Source: Schistosoma mansoni
Taxonomy: Eukaryota > Platyhelminthes > Trematoda > Strigeidida > Schistosomatidae
NCBI RefSeq assembly: GCF_000237925.1
Contig: NC_031499.1
Location: forward strand, 434,001-498,000
Length of the DNA: 64,000 nucleotides
Direction: 5' to 3'
The notes below the pieces were generated by a model. That model was given only the letters and a program-made list of their open reading frames with translations. It ran no database searches and was not told where the DNA came from. The translations under genes and the position numbers were made by a program. Positions within the stretch are counted from its first letter, which is position 1. Each line of letters starts with the position of its first letter. Below, in pieces: positions 11,802 to 23,845 of this stretch.

Positions 11802-13676
11802 GTATAATGAAAACAATTATTATTATAAGCAATTGTATCCGTGATTGTTTTACTGTACTCGTTTTATTTAACCGTATCAAAAGCACTTTTCGTTCCGTCG
11901 CCCATCTTGTTCGTTCGAACTTTCTTGCGCTATGCCTTTTTGCCTGTACCCTTTGGCACATCTCGGTATTCTTTCGATACCACGAGATCACCAATAAATA
12001 CACCTTATCTGGACCAATTACAGCCTTCTGGTTTACGACCTATCGAAGGAACCAAGTCGTTTTCGGTCGCGTAATCTTCATGTAATGGTGGCCATAGTCA
12101 ATCGAGACTCGACGCCATCTACACGTTCATCGGAAAAGAAGAATACAGCTTAATAAATGCTGGCATTTCCAGACAAGCCCATTTCACTACCTTATGCAAC
12201 TATAAAACAACTACTGATGGGTCATGTAAAGTATAAAAATTTCGAATGCGGTAAGGGAGAAAAATTCGATGAAACAACTCGCCAGAACATCAGGAATTTC
12301 ACTGCTTTACTACGTCGTCGCAGTCCAATACGTAATCAAGGCTATTCAGATAACAATTCATTAAGTTGTGAAACAGTTCACGAAGATGAGCACAAGTTTG
12401 GTAAATGCTTGTTCTGTGGCAGGTTTCACCCTTGTAGTTCATGTGTATTTCATAATTCTAAATGCTTTAAATGTGGTAAAACTGGACATATTCAGTCAGT
12501 TTGTAATATCAAGGTTCATTTCGCTGAAACTAATGTAAAATGTGTGATCCTATTAGGTTGGATGTTCCCAGTGATCACTTATCTTTATCCAAGACTTCTA
12601 GAAGCGATATAACGTCACATAACAGCCCAGAGTTGAATGAAACCCAGAATCATTTCGAGATAAAAGTTCCTAACCAACCAACTTTTTGTCGGATTTCTCA
12701 GGTTATTGTACCAGATATGGTTTGTAGTAATAATTCACATATTTCTGATGAGATTTCTTACAACTCTGAGAATTAAGTGTTAAACGAGTCAAATCATGAT
12801 GAAAAACCGGACTCATTTTTGGTAGATGCTGATTCTTCTAATGATCCATTATTCTCTAATGAAACTCTTGATAAGTTTGAGAGAAATATTTCAGAAAAAT
12901 CAAACTCTGATATTATATTGTAGACCATCAACATTGATGTTATTGTATCAGTTGTTGGATATTCTTCAGACCAATATGTGTCGAGTAGAATCCCTGGTCA
13001 GTGGTATGGTAAATCAGAGGGAATAGAAAGTTTTCCTGAAGCAATCAGAGAACCAGTTTTCACAGGTAGAAAATCCAGATCAAGTCCAAGATTATCCTAA
13101 TGAGTATGAGGCAGATGCATGTTTTCCATTTGGTTGATTCGCAAGTGAATCAAGCCTAGATGAATCACCTGTGTTAATTACATATATCAGTGAATATTTA
13201 TCTGTGTATTCTTATATGAATAACAAAAAGGATATGCATAATAATTTTTATGCAAGTCAAAGTCACATGATGGAATGCCTCAAATTACGTGTCATTGTTT
13301 ATCCCCAAATACTCTCATCTAGTAATCGAAGTGTGAGATATAAGAAGATAATGCAAATTAGTAACGTCAAATTGGTTATAACATTGCGACGTAAGGACCC
13401 TACATTATTTAGTGCGGGAGGATAGTGGTGGAAAGTCTATGATGCAAATTGTAGATGTCAGTGGTTTCACTACACAAACGACATGATGATTGCATACAAC
13501 TCCAGGAATCAGGTGGGTCTGTTCCAATTTCGGTTGGTAATTCTAATACTAATGAGTATGTTCTAGATCGTACAGAGTCTACATCTATTACACAATTGGG
13601 CAGACAAGTGATGAACCTAAAGAGAAGAGGTACGATTGATCGCAGAAATTTGGATTCTCATTTAAGCTGTGGTGGA

Positions 13677-13840
13677 TGTGGTGTTTGAATGAACCAATGA
13701 TTCCCTCGTATTGATGACTTTAATTTTGAATTCCAAGTGCAATACATGCGTTCGTGTTCATCTAATCCTTCTTGATTAAATTGCGTTGTTTCTGGGATTA
13801 CTAGTTTATACTATAATTCAAATACTCCTAAACATCACAG
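13677..13840 (+). repeat. 3' LTR of Gypsy-B copy B2
   Basis: 164 bp, begins TGTGGTG and ends ATCACA. Clearly diverged from the 166-bp LTR pair at 34658 and 38487, so it is an older copy. Confidence 0.8.
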
Positions 13841-14216
13841 TACACCAAAAGAAGCGACAGTCTTGTACACAACCACGCCAGCGGTAGCTGATCGCGATAT
13901 GATCAACGTGAGTCCAGGGTTGAGATGCAGAGGAAGAGACCATGTGGCACATGGGCGATGACTGTGCCGGTAGTTAGTGCTAGTCAGAAACAGGTTTTGG
14001 TCTGCGCACAGTTGGTAGCCCTCAACTTTCGACCAGGCAGTGACTCGAGATCGTTAAGATACGAGAGATCTTTCACCATAGGCGAGCTACTATATAAGTT
14101 TAAAACTTAGAGTACACAAAGGGGAATACATAAGTGACGTAGTATAAAAAAATAAAACGGATGTTTTAAAATGAATGTGAATTGTCTGAATTTTATTTGA
14201 AGCCAGAATAGTATTT

Positions 14217-16782
14217 CCAGTAGCAATTGTCATTTCATTTGATTTGATCGGATGGGCCTTACAAAAATGGGTTAACCACACCTGATAACATTTGGCATAC
14301 TTCTCAAGACGGTTGCTAGACACCGAATCGAGGTATAGTACTGAAGATACCACCGGAATTATAGTTCGGCATGGAACTCTCGGCCATGTGTTGTGCTGTA
14401 TGGCACTTTCAGCAATCAGATGAAGACCGAGAATTCACTGTTTTCACCCATCACAAACCTCTTGTCTTCTCTTTAAGCTCATCTCCACATGAGTACTCAC
14501 CTCGAGAGCCTCGACAACTGGACTACATTTCGCAGTTTACTTCAGATATACAACACATTTCTGGAGCAAACAGTGTATTCACAGACGCCTTGTTCCGTAT
14601 AACATCTTTGAACAGTTTCCAAGGAATCAACCTTCTTAAACTCGCTCAGCTTCAAAAAGAAGACACTGATCTTCAGCACGAGTTATCCTCGACAACTCTC
14701 AAACTGCGCATTAAACAGATGAGAACAGGTAAGGGAACCTTACTATTAGACACATCTACAGGTAGGGATAGTCCAATCGTGCTGAAAAATTGTCGACGCA
14801 GCGTCTTCAATACGTTGCACAATCTTTCTCATCCACGTGATCGTGTATTCATCAAGCTTATGGCAGAACGGTTTTGCTGGCCTGGTATGAATAAAGACGT
14901 GAGGGAGTGGGCACGCTCCTGTGTGAGCTGCCAGAAGTCTAGGGTGATTGGGCATAACAAATGTCCCTTAGGCTCTTTCAAAACTCCTGATGCTCGTTTC
15001 GACCATGTTCATCTGGATTTGGTAGGACCGTTACTCGATTCAAATGGATACTCATATCTCTTAACATGCGTAGACCGTTTCACTCGATGGCCTGAAGCAG
15101 GACCTATTAAGGATATTACTGCTGAATCAGTGGCTTGCGCATTCGTCGAACGATGGGTAGCAAATTTCGGCTGCCCTTCAACCATCACTACAGACCGCCA
15201 GCTTGAATCTGGACTTTTCCGCTGTTTGACCACACTATTAGGAATCACTCGTTTCCGAACGACCACCTACCACCCACAAGCAAACAGGTTGGTGGAACGC
15301 TTTCATCGACAGCCTAAAGCTTCACTCAGCTGCAAACGGTTCACAGTGGACCGATGCTCTTCCACCCGTCTTACTAGGTATTCGCAATGCAGTGAAAGCT
15401 GACATTAGATACACTGCAGCTCAACTCGTTTATGGAACGACACTCCGACTTCCAGGAGAATTCGTAGGTCCTTCGTCTTCTTCAATGAACATGGATTTAA
15501 ACTCCTGCACGAGCAGGCTTACAAACACAATGCGTTCAGTTAAACCTGTTTCTATTCGACCTCAGTCAACTGATGTTTTCGTTCAACCTGACTTACGATA
15601 TAGTACACATGTCTTCGTACGTCCAGACTCACATCGACGACTCCTCGAATCAGCATACGAAGGACCCTTCAAAGTTCTTCAGTGCGAACCTAAGTATTAT
15701 ATAGTCCATAAGAACGGCACTAACGATAGCATCAGCATCAATCGAATCAAAGCAGAGTATTTAGAAGGAAACCCGAGTTATGTCGATTTTCCTGATGTAA
15801 GATCGAAAGGCACAAGGCTCACAATTACGACACCTCACCTGATAATCACCGATCGGTGGTATCTGACAACAGACTCAAAACAGCGCGTTCTGGAAGAAGA
15901 GTAAGGTTTCCAGAACACCTAAACGATTACCGCACATAAGACATTTCGTTTCGATTGTTTGTATTATTGTATCAAGAACAGAAGCAAGAACAGAAGCAAA
16001 CTATTTTTAATATGTCCATATATATATATATATATATATTCTTATTCAGAAAAAACAAGATTTCTTGTTGCGTATATGTGTATATTTATATCTTTTCAAG
16101 AAACACAAAAACATTCTGTGAAAATCGTTTTTTACCCTAATGTATGTTTACAAAACGCATGTATGTGAGTTTATGTTCCTTTTTCGCCTATTTTGTGTCT
16201 TTACTCATGTACGAGTGCAATTCAACATGCACTCACATATCTTTTTTTCTTTTCTAAGATGGCTGGAAAAAATGAAAAACCAAGAAGTTTAGGATGAACC
16301 GAAATTCCCATTGTACCTGTTTTACATTACCATATGTTCCCTTATAGTAAGAAAAGACGGACAGATGCTGCTGAACAAACCCAGCTATCAAGAGTGTTTA
16401 CCAACGACAAACTCGTTGGGTTTAAACTCCTGGCTGGCCACATCTTAGGGTCATTACTACCCCCCAATAGAGGGGGAGTGATCTGTAGTGGTAAATAAAT
16501 CCCCAAAATCAATAGCTCTGTAAGTCTCCGACATTTGATGCTGACCGCATTAGTTCTTACTGGACTAATCTAGCCATAGGCATTCGGTCACGCGTCCACA
16601 CGAGATTATAAGTGGGTGCGCCCTGCTTCACATCCACAACCGCTAAACAGCCTATATTAGTCACTTCTCAATATACCGATAGCTTATCAACTCTGTACTC
16701 GGACCTCTTCATTTCGGACTCCTGATTTGACTAGGTTGGTGTTACTGGTTACGGTGTTGTCAAAATCCAAATACCTGTGACA
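14217..16782 (+). mobile_element. CsRn1-type Gypsy element, second copy, partial and broken
   Basis: Same family as 6454-11801 but lacking the 5' LTR, gag, protease and most of the reverse transcriptase. RNase H and integrase sequence is seen at 14371-15402 and the integrase C-terminus at 15392-15904, followed by the 3' untranslated region and an LTR at 16484-16782. The sequence is visibly diverged and has a few breaks, so it is older than the first copy. Confidence 0.9.
16484..16782 (+). repeat. 3' LTR of the second CsRn1-type copy
   Basis: About 299 bp, begins TGTAGTGG and ends GTGACA. Shares the CAAAATCAATAGCTC core with the other LTRs of this family but is well diverged. Confidence 0.85.
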
Positions 16783-19046
16783 TCTTTAAGTTCTTTTCCA
16801 CGTGATGGAGTTGCTAATTCCATGTCTAACTCTCCCCTTATAACCTGGCCTTAGAAGGACACCAAACGGAATCAACAAAATACTGTTTAAGCGTTTATCA
16901 TCTTAAAGGAATTGTGCTTTATAACAATATGTTTGAAGAAACTAATGATTCCTCGTTAATATTGTTACGGATTACCAGCATAGACTCTACTCCTCGTGAA
17001 GAATCTTCATCAATAATTTAAACTGATTTATAAAAATAACTGACAAAATCCACTCCATACTTATTAAGAATGATTTTAGCTTTATGTGAATAATGATACA
17101 ACCATGTTTTTGCACCAGATCGTTGTCTAATTTGAAACCACTTATTTCAACATTAATTGATTTTCGAAGTGATATCGATGAGATACACGACTTGACAACT
17201 ATTGGGAGAATATGTATTCACCTTTATGAGATGTAACATGCAATTTAGTTATCAATATGATTAAATAAAAAAAAACCTGGCACGAAATGATGGAGAATTT
17301 TGTCTCTCAATTGTTATGAAAATTCAAGATTCAGACCAAACAGCACTCACATCAAAGAAACTGGATAATAACTGAATTAGGGTTACTAGACAAATGATCT
17401 CAAGTCATGCAGTCAATGAGTCTTGAGAGCCTCATGTTAAATTTACTCTCAGTACATTTCGGGACATTGAAGATGATTAATTTGCTTTTTAAGTTATTAT
17501 ACCTAGAAATGGGGAATCCCAACTACTGTGGCTGCAACTTATGACCCACCAGGGATGTTGGCACCAATTATACTAAATGTTAATGTCACTTCGGAGACTA
17601 CGTTGATTATGCTTAGATTCACACAACTTCTAATTGCATTCTTTTTAATGATATTCAGATGATTAACATCGTATTCCCTCAGGTTAAAGCACTGGCTGGT
17701 CAATCGCTCATACTTATGATGTAAGAGCATTCAGATTATAAATAATATTGATTGTGACTGTTGCTACAAATAAAATGCATACCGTCTTTTATTTACGGCT
17801 GTATCTAGCGCACTGTCAGTTACTGACCTAGATCGTGTCACTTTCTAATTGACATACTGAGGACCTTTGAGAAAAGACCTTGTGATTTAGGCCGCATCAA
17901 GATACCAAATTCTAGAACCATACACAACAATAAGATCTTTCATAAAACTTCATTTCTCACATCCAGCATATATAGGAACCTCCTCTCAATAGTAGTGAAT
18001 ATTAAATGTTATTTTCTCAATGACATAACTCTGGATATCATGTTTATATCTACAGAAACATTTGTGTGATGCATTTTTTCCCGACCATTTTAGGCGAAAA
18101 ACATTAAGTCGAGCATTGAGATTTATCTAATTGGATTTTAGTAATACATTGTACAGAAGTGATGACTTCATTCATTTACTCGACACTGAATTCAATAGCA
18201 ATAAGATCACAGTAAAACGAGAATCTAATCATTGTCATAATTTCCTAAAGGTAATTATGACAGTTCTCATTACCAATAACATTTTGTAACAATATGCTTT
18301 TGATGGGTCACCTAGAGTGTCGATTTTCCAATGCAACATCAGTCGCTTGTTAAATCACTCCTTTATAGACGACTAGGTCATTATAAGTGTCGCTATTAAG
18401 GTTTGATTTGACAGATTAGGCTACAGGTTCGAACACAACCCCCATCTACTCTGGTTTGTGATAACCGGTAATAATCAGGGCTTAGTTGGAAGGTTGGTAA
18501 CCGACCTGGGAAAACTCATATTCATTGGTCATACAGACGTGAAGTGTCTCGGTCGTGTTAAACATTTTTACACATAGTTGTCTCCCATTATTGTACAAAA
18601 AACTTGTTTCTACCGTTTAGTTGATTTGTCTTTTGATTTCCGAATGAGGTAAACGTTTGATCAGAGAGCCGACAAAGATGATTACAAATGCTTGTAGGAC
18701 AGATATTTTTCTAACATCCTGAATTGAAGTGACCTCCATTCTAATATTCACAAAGGGCCTACATAAATTATACAAGTATCAGGGGGTAAATCTATTGAAT
18801 CCTCTCACATTCACAATTTTCCAAACTCTGTGGGAAGCAGAGTGGCTGCGATCAGCTTGTAGATACATTTATCGTATTATATCCTGCCTAGTACCAGAGC
18901 AGATACACGATGATTGCAGACCAGCGATTGTTGTTTCTTGACATCATAGTCACCTTCGATTCACAATACAGGACTGTGATTATTTATCGAGGTGTATGTG
19001 TGAGAATTTTATTAACATATTGAACGCTATGTACACAACCTATCCG
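16783..19046. other. Stretch without a recognised gene
   Basis: No exon, RNA gene or mobile element that I can name. The two longest frames (17539-17730 minus and 18729-18941 plus) show no motif. A GGTTCGAAC near 18427 resembles a pol III box B but has no box A or tRNA fold around it. Confidence 0.45.
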
Positions 19047-19126
19047 GATCCAATCTCCCTATTTTGGGGAAATGGCACAAAAACCCCCAGACTTTGGGGA
19101 AAACTCGAAAACAGGGAGGTTGGGAA
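19047..19126. repeat. Short palindromic MITE-like repeat
   Basis: About 80 bp with imperfect inverted ends (CCAATCTCCCTATTTTGG against the reverse of CGAAAACAGGGAGGTTGG). The middle carries GGGGAAATGGCAC. The same core recurs near 46061 and, on the other strand, near 53195, so this is a dispersed family and not a chance hairpin. Confidence 0.55.
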
Positions 19127-19206
19127 CTAATAGGTGTCCATAATTATGGCATGTATTTGCACCTTCTACATTACTTTCTTAAGACTGGTGTAGGAGCACG
19201 TTTATA

Positions 19207-19640
19207 CTTACTCTCAAAGCTGAGTTGTTAAGAATGGTCGGAAAGTCAGTGCACCTGCTGAGTTCTATGAGATTGTGGTGGGGCGACAGATGGGTTCAGC
19301 CTTTTGTTAATCTGAGCCATCTTTGTCGCCGTCGTGATCTTAGTCTGGCTGCAAAATGCCGATCAGAGCAGTTTTGCTACATTTTTGTGAAGTCTGGTCT
19401 CTCTGAGTTGAGGACTTTCAGCAATTCTATTATCGTTATCTCTGAGGGATTTATGACATCCAGTGACAACACAGTACCAGTAATCTAGAGGGTCCGGAAA
19501 TATGTTTACTTACAGTGACGATAACTCAACCGGTGTCACCTTGTTGAAACACCGCCCTCGATGACTTGGAAATATGTTACTAATGTCATCCCAGAGACTT
19601 CAACATCGAATGTTGTTTGCCGACGCTAAATGGTAAAAGC
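19207..19640 (+). mobile_element. Ancient SR2-like LINE relic (C-terminal region)
   Basis: Translation at 19225-19488 has FVNLSHLCRRRDLSLAAKC, which lines up with the SR2-like LINE at about 50761 (FANLRHLW) and with the WRRRDIRLATKGR segment near 22040. Further faint similarity continues to about 19640. The frame is decayed. It is a remnant only. Confidence 0.45.
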
Positions 19641-20850
19641 AGTGAGATGGTTAGGTTATGACTTCAAGCAGCAGTATGAAAAAAGCTGTACAGAAATAGC
19701 ACCTACAGGTCCATCGCGACTTTCTGGTGCAACTTAGTAGCTCGAGATATTATCAGAATAGGAGACAGTGGCGGCCCTGACATAGTCTTCTTATACATGC
19801 ATATAGAAGCAGGAGGGACATATCTAACTAAAAATTTTTCTCCTTCCATTCAAAATGGAGCTGTAACCTTTGTTACATGCTATTCTCATTCTCTGACTTT
19901 CATTCACACATCTATCTGTGTGGCTCATATTTATTTTGGTGCCCAGTTTTACTAGTATTTATGAGCAATAAAATTTAAAAATTTCATCAGGACGTCGTGT
20001 CGGCAACTCAGGTGTTGTGAGTAGCTAAAATTTGACCACAGTGAATTCAAATCGACCATAAAATCTACGGGATTCGTGCAGAATTCCCTTCATTACAACA
20101 GTTTGAGGGATCAGGTAATGCTAATGTTCTCAGTTACGGGATTAAACACTAACAAGATGCCAAGTGAGCAGACTACTGCTGATTAACTAGGAAACACTAA
20201 GTCAAATATTGAAAAACTTTTTTAGATGTTCCTGGACATATATCAAGCACAATGAAATGCACAAATTAGATAACTAAACAAAATCCAAGTGTTCATCGAT
20301 CCCGGACACGTTCAAACTCATAAACGGGAGGCGCTGTCTTATTTCCTTTGAAAACTGTTTTGTACGCTCTTTTGGTTAAATTTGCCTAGTGGAAAATAAA
20401 TTACACTTCAGATGGTAAGGTACGATAAAAGGAATATTTACTTTCATAGAAAAAAAGTACTTTGAATTCGGCTCGACCCACCATATCAGTGTTTTACACA
20501 TGAATTTAGGTACACTGAAACATAAGCTTATCATAACAGTTTATTCCAAAGTGAAGTAAAATAACGAGACGGCTAGATAAATATGACATTGTCTTATGAG
20601 GCCTTATTTTGTTCTTTTTAATTGAGTAGAGACATGGAGTATCGGTCGTTGGTGTTTGTAATATAACAGACCGAAAATCAGTAACGTTAGTAGTACTTAT
20701 GATGACGTGAAAAGCAATCTGTGGATTTTTGTTTTAGTTCGTTTTTAGTGGTTCTTAATTGTATTACCTTAAGGAATACTTTTGCCTTCACATTATTTTA
20801 CCCGTTACTGCATGGATTCTGTCCATCTATCTATCAAAGGACGGTATAAT
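19641..20850. other. Stretch without a recognised gene
   Basis: AT-rich, no frame with a recognisable motif and no clear repeat boundary. Confidence 0.4.
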
Positions 20851-20851
20851 T

Positions 20852-22123
20852 CCGGACAACACCCTTCTAGGATAACTACTAGTCCCAAACATGGATAAAT
20901 AAGGGTTGGACATGGACTAAGCAACTTCATCCCGTAGTGAAGAATCTTGATAAGATATGCTATCCGGAAAAAATTACTTTAAACATTTGAACACTGCTCT
21001 GACAGCTGAAGAATTTTTATTTGGATAAGTTAGGACCCCTCATAGTGAAAGCCGAGATTTCGGAAAACATGAGGTCGATCCTCTCTTTATCAACCAGAAC
21101 AATGTGCGAGTACGCGAAATGTCACACAATGTTGAAGGCTGAGAGGACCATTCAAATAGCTGTGGAAATAAGATACAATCTGGCATTGCTTCGAATGAAT
21201 AAAATCCATTGGACCTAAGCTCAACAGAAAATACTAGCTTCAAGGGAGATTACGTTGTATTATGGTCATGAAGAAAATCCCTCGCATACAGTCAGTCGGT
21301 CACAACGTAGAACTTCGTACGTACGTACATCAGTTCGAGTTGCCATACCACATTAGCACAGAGATGAAGTTGTCGATTCAAATCCCATAGTGGTAGAAGT
21401 AGTAAGAGTATAAACAGTAATCCGAAAGATTAGGGTTTGAAGGAGTATATTACAGTGAAATAAATTTGGAAAGAGAAAAAGATAGAGACATGAGGAATTC
21501 AGAAGATTAGAAGTTGGTAGAACACAAAGAGTGGATGCACCTTCGCCATTGCAAACGATTTTGAGCCATGTCATTCAAGGTCTCTAACCATCCATTGCTA
21601 TCATCTCGCGAATCCCAACCAGGTAGTCTACACCTACCAACATGGCTCAGTCCAATTGTCAGTGACTTCATCGACTTGTGCCACGTTTTGGTCTGGCCAC
21701 CCCTAGCTTTCTTCCAACCTACTCCTACACCATAAAACATTGCACGTCGGGGCAGTCGGTGGTTGGGCATACGTAACACGTGTCCCAGCCATCTCAACTG
21801 ATGAAGTTTCACTACTTCATCAATCGATTTGCCATTCTTACCTAGTACCCGTCTCCTAACAATTGCATTACTTACTCGGTGGTCCCAGGATATACGAGCA
21901 ATGCTTCGAAGGCACCTGTGATCAAATACTAGTAGCCTGCGAATATCCTCTACTCTTATCGGTCATGTTTCACTGCCATACAGTAGGACGGAACGAACTG
22001 CTGCACAGTAAACCCGTCCTTTGGTTGCTAGACGGATATCTCGCCTACGCCATAAATGACCCTCGCATACACAAAGAGTTGCACTAATGCTCTCCAAAAT
22101 TAGTTTACAAAATGAGATACCGA
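20852..22123 (+). mobile_element. RTE-type LINE R1, 5' fragment, interrupted
   Basis: From about 20852 to 21290 and again from 22060 to about 22123 the sequence follows the 5' leader and the start of the endonuclease of the R1 copy at 27365, including the AAAGCCGAGA leader motif and a counterpart of the TMWETGK start. It is older and more diverged. The two parts are separated by an SR2-like LINE tail with a 12-bp duplication. After about 22123 it is cut off against a minus-strand R1 copy. Confidence 0.75.
21291..22059 (-). mobile_element. SR2-like RTE LINE, 5'-truncated 3' end
   Basis: 769 bp on the minus strand, flanked by CCCTCGCATACA at 21279-21290 and 22060-22071. The reading runs WRRRDIRLATKGR, LLYGSETWPIRVED, LRWLGHVLRMPNHRLPRRA, then MAQNRLQWRRCIHSL, the C-terminal domain that follows the reverse transcriptase in SR2-like elements. 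The 3' UTR ends with a GACCGACTGACTG motif, matching the 3' end of the plus-strand copy at 51412. Severe 5' truncation is usual for this LINE type. Confidence 0.85.
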
Positions 22124-22832
22124 ACGGTTTCCCTATAAACGATGTCGAACGCTTTCTCATGACCAGTTGATGTATAGCAACGATTTCCACATAAGTTGTT
22201 GTTCGACAGTTATTTACAGCGTCGCAATTCGGTTGACAAACGACAAATTCGTACAAAATTCAACCCGTTGGTTTCGAGGTTGTGGATCTACAGAACCTTT
22301 TGTTCGGTTCAGCAACACTTTGCCTGCAACTGATAGTGGTGTGATGCTTCTGTAGTTCTCATACTTACTAAGACTCCTTTCCTTCTGTACTTTAGTGAGG
22401 TATCCCTGTTTCAAGTTTGTTGGTACCTATTGTCGCTTCCAAATCTTTTCGAAGCAAACGTGGAGCTTCTTTGTAGTCACTTTTGTTTAGATTCAGTGCA
22501 TCACTTGGTATGTTGCTTTGTCATTGCTGATTTGTCTGGACGCCTTGCTGCTGTCTCTAAAATGGACTGAATGGTCATACGGCTAATCTTTCTCGCCTTA
22601 GCTCCCATTATCAGTAGGTGCGCAACACTGCATGACATTTATTGTTATCCTTGTTTTGAAGGATGCTTTGATGGAACTGGAGTTGAGTTTCCAAATAAAT
22701 AAGCGCGCTTTGTCCTTCTTTAGACAACATCGTGTGTGTTGTGGAGTCATTCTCTTCGTTATGAGCACAATGCAACGATATCACTTTTGGAGTCCTTAGG
22801 TTTTTGCTGACGTAATCGAGAATTTGGTTAAT
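22124..22832 (-). mobile_element. RTE-type LINE R1, minus-strand fragment (endonuclease to RT)
   Basis: On the minus strand, endonuclease sequence near 22680-22720 (SSSIKASFKTR against SSIIKASSRTK of the better copy) leads to reverse-transcriptase sequence near 22414 (KYENYRSITPLSVAGKVL). The coding frame is broken in several places and internal parts are missing. It stands head to head with the plus-strand R1 fragment, giving an inverted pair of the same family. Confidence 0.7.
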
Positions 22833-22844
22833 ATGAGCTACTTT

Positions 22845-23366
22845 TTATTTATTTATTTAAACACATAAATATTGGTACAAGGAAGCACCAGATAAATATG
22901 CGCCCCACAAATCTCATTTGATTTGTGTGAGGGCTGTGATACTGCCCAGGTGCCCAGACTGAACAGGTGGTTTTCTTAGGGGCCCACACCCGGAGCCTTT
23001 GACCTAAAGGTCTGATCCACAAGGCAGTGGAGCATCGTGAGGAGATGCAGTCCCATGGTAGCCAGTGACCAACAATAGGTTCATACGCCATTTGTTCCAT
23101 CAGGATCCTGGAGCCCACGTGTACCATTGGTTTTGAATCAGGGTTTCCCAACTCCCCTAGGTGGACACTCCACATCCACCAACCCGGTTAGAGCGCCGGA
23201 CATTCGCTTTTCGTCCTCTCACTTTCGTGAACAACACCCCCGCCACGAGAAGGCAGTGAGTAGGACTTCCCTGGCAGAGGCTATATATTCGCGTGGCCAT
23301 GTGAGATCATTTCGAGAGGGAGAGCGGACTCTCCCCACTCTCGGCCGTACCAGGGCATTTGGGGGC
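22845..23366 (-). mobile_element. 522-bp non-autonomous retroelement with target-site duplication
   Basis: Flanked by ATGAGCTACTTT at 22833-22844 and 23367-23378. On the minus strand it ends in a (TAAA)n tail, so it was copied from RNA. It has no reverse-transcriptase frame. Its last 50 bases (GTTTAAATAAATAAA preceded by ACCAATATTTATGT) are also found next to LINE remains at about 47905-47945 and 55668-55724, which suggests it borrows a LINE 3' end. An internal open frame on the minus strand (22849-23175, 108 residues) has no recognised domain. Confidence 0.75.
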
Positions 23367-23378
23367 ATGAGCTACTTT

Positions 23379-23584
23379 AAAATATGCTCGGTTTCTTCAG
23401 CACTGATTTTGGTGATCATCAGACTTAAGAACAGTAATTTATTGTCTAAATCCGTTTCTAATTTGAATTTTATGTCACTGAAGGCGTTAATGACCAAATC
23501 GTATGTGGTTTCCAGCTGACCTCTTTTAGTGATGACGATTCTGTTATCTATATGCATTTTATTGGTCCTCCATAGATTATACAA
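23379..23584 (-). mobile_element. Possible Penelope-like or other RT fragment
   Basis: The minus-strand translation includes DIKFKLETDLDNKLLFLSL, which resembles the (I/F)KF-x-(M/L)E...NN-LPFLD stretch after the catalytic box in Penelope-like reverse transcriptases. Nothing else of the element is visible, so this is a weak call. The target-site duplication shows it was next to the R1 fragment before the 522-bp element came in. Confidence 0.3.
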
Positions 23585-23845
23585 AGTTGAATCCTAACTA
23601 AACTATATGCACGCGTGCTAACTCTAATACAAAGATCTGTGTATTAGTTTATTTTAAAAGTAATTCAGAGTTAGAAATTTATTTGTTTAGTCTTAAATAA
23701 TTTTAAATAGTTCTAAATTCTTAGCCTAACAGTTATTAGATAATTTCAAACACCCTATCAACCTACGGATTTAGAACTACAACTGAGGTCATCCATCCAT
23801 ACAGTAGGAACTACGGAATATAATAAGTACTGGCTCAAATATCAA

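Larger units (their letters stand above)
6414..12123 (+). mobile_element. Solo LTR (family C, TGTAG...CTACA), split by a later insertion
   Basis: A single LTR of about 358 bp, in two parts (6414-6453 and 11802-12123). It begins TGTAG and ends CTACA and is flanked by a 4-bp target-site duplication CGTT (6410-6413 and 12124-12127). Gag of the Gypsy-B host continues directly across that duplication. A related LTR lies at 43194-43549, with its mirror at 59352-59707. No internal region is left, as expected after LTR-LTR recombination. Confidence 0.85.
6280..13840 (+). mobile_element. Old Gypsy element, family B (copy B2), broken and twice invaded
   Basis: A fossil Ty3/Gypsy element of the same family as the whole-looking one at 34658-38652. 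Gag sequence is seen at 6286-6413 and resumes at 12124, where a solo LTR had entered. A CCHC zinc knuckle of the form CFKCGKTGHIQSVC is at about 12463-12506. Integrase C-terminal sequence follows to 13676 and a 3' LTR lies at 13677-13840. Most of pol is absent and several breaks are present, so it is old relative to its invaders. No 5' LTR is seen; the 5' side abuts a CsRn1-type LTR fragment. Confidence 0.85.

Noticed and set aside
18420-18560. Possible tRNA or SINE because of a GGTTCGAAC box
   Set aside because: No box A at the right distance and no cloverleaf can be drawn.
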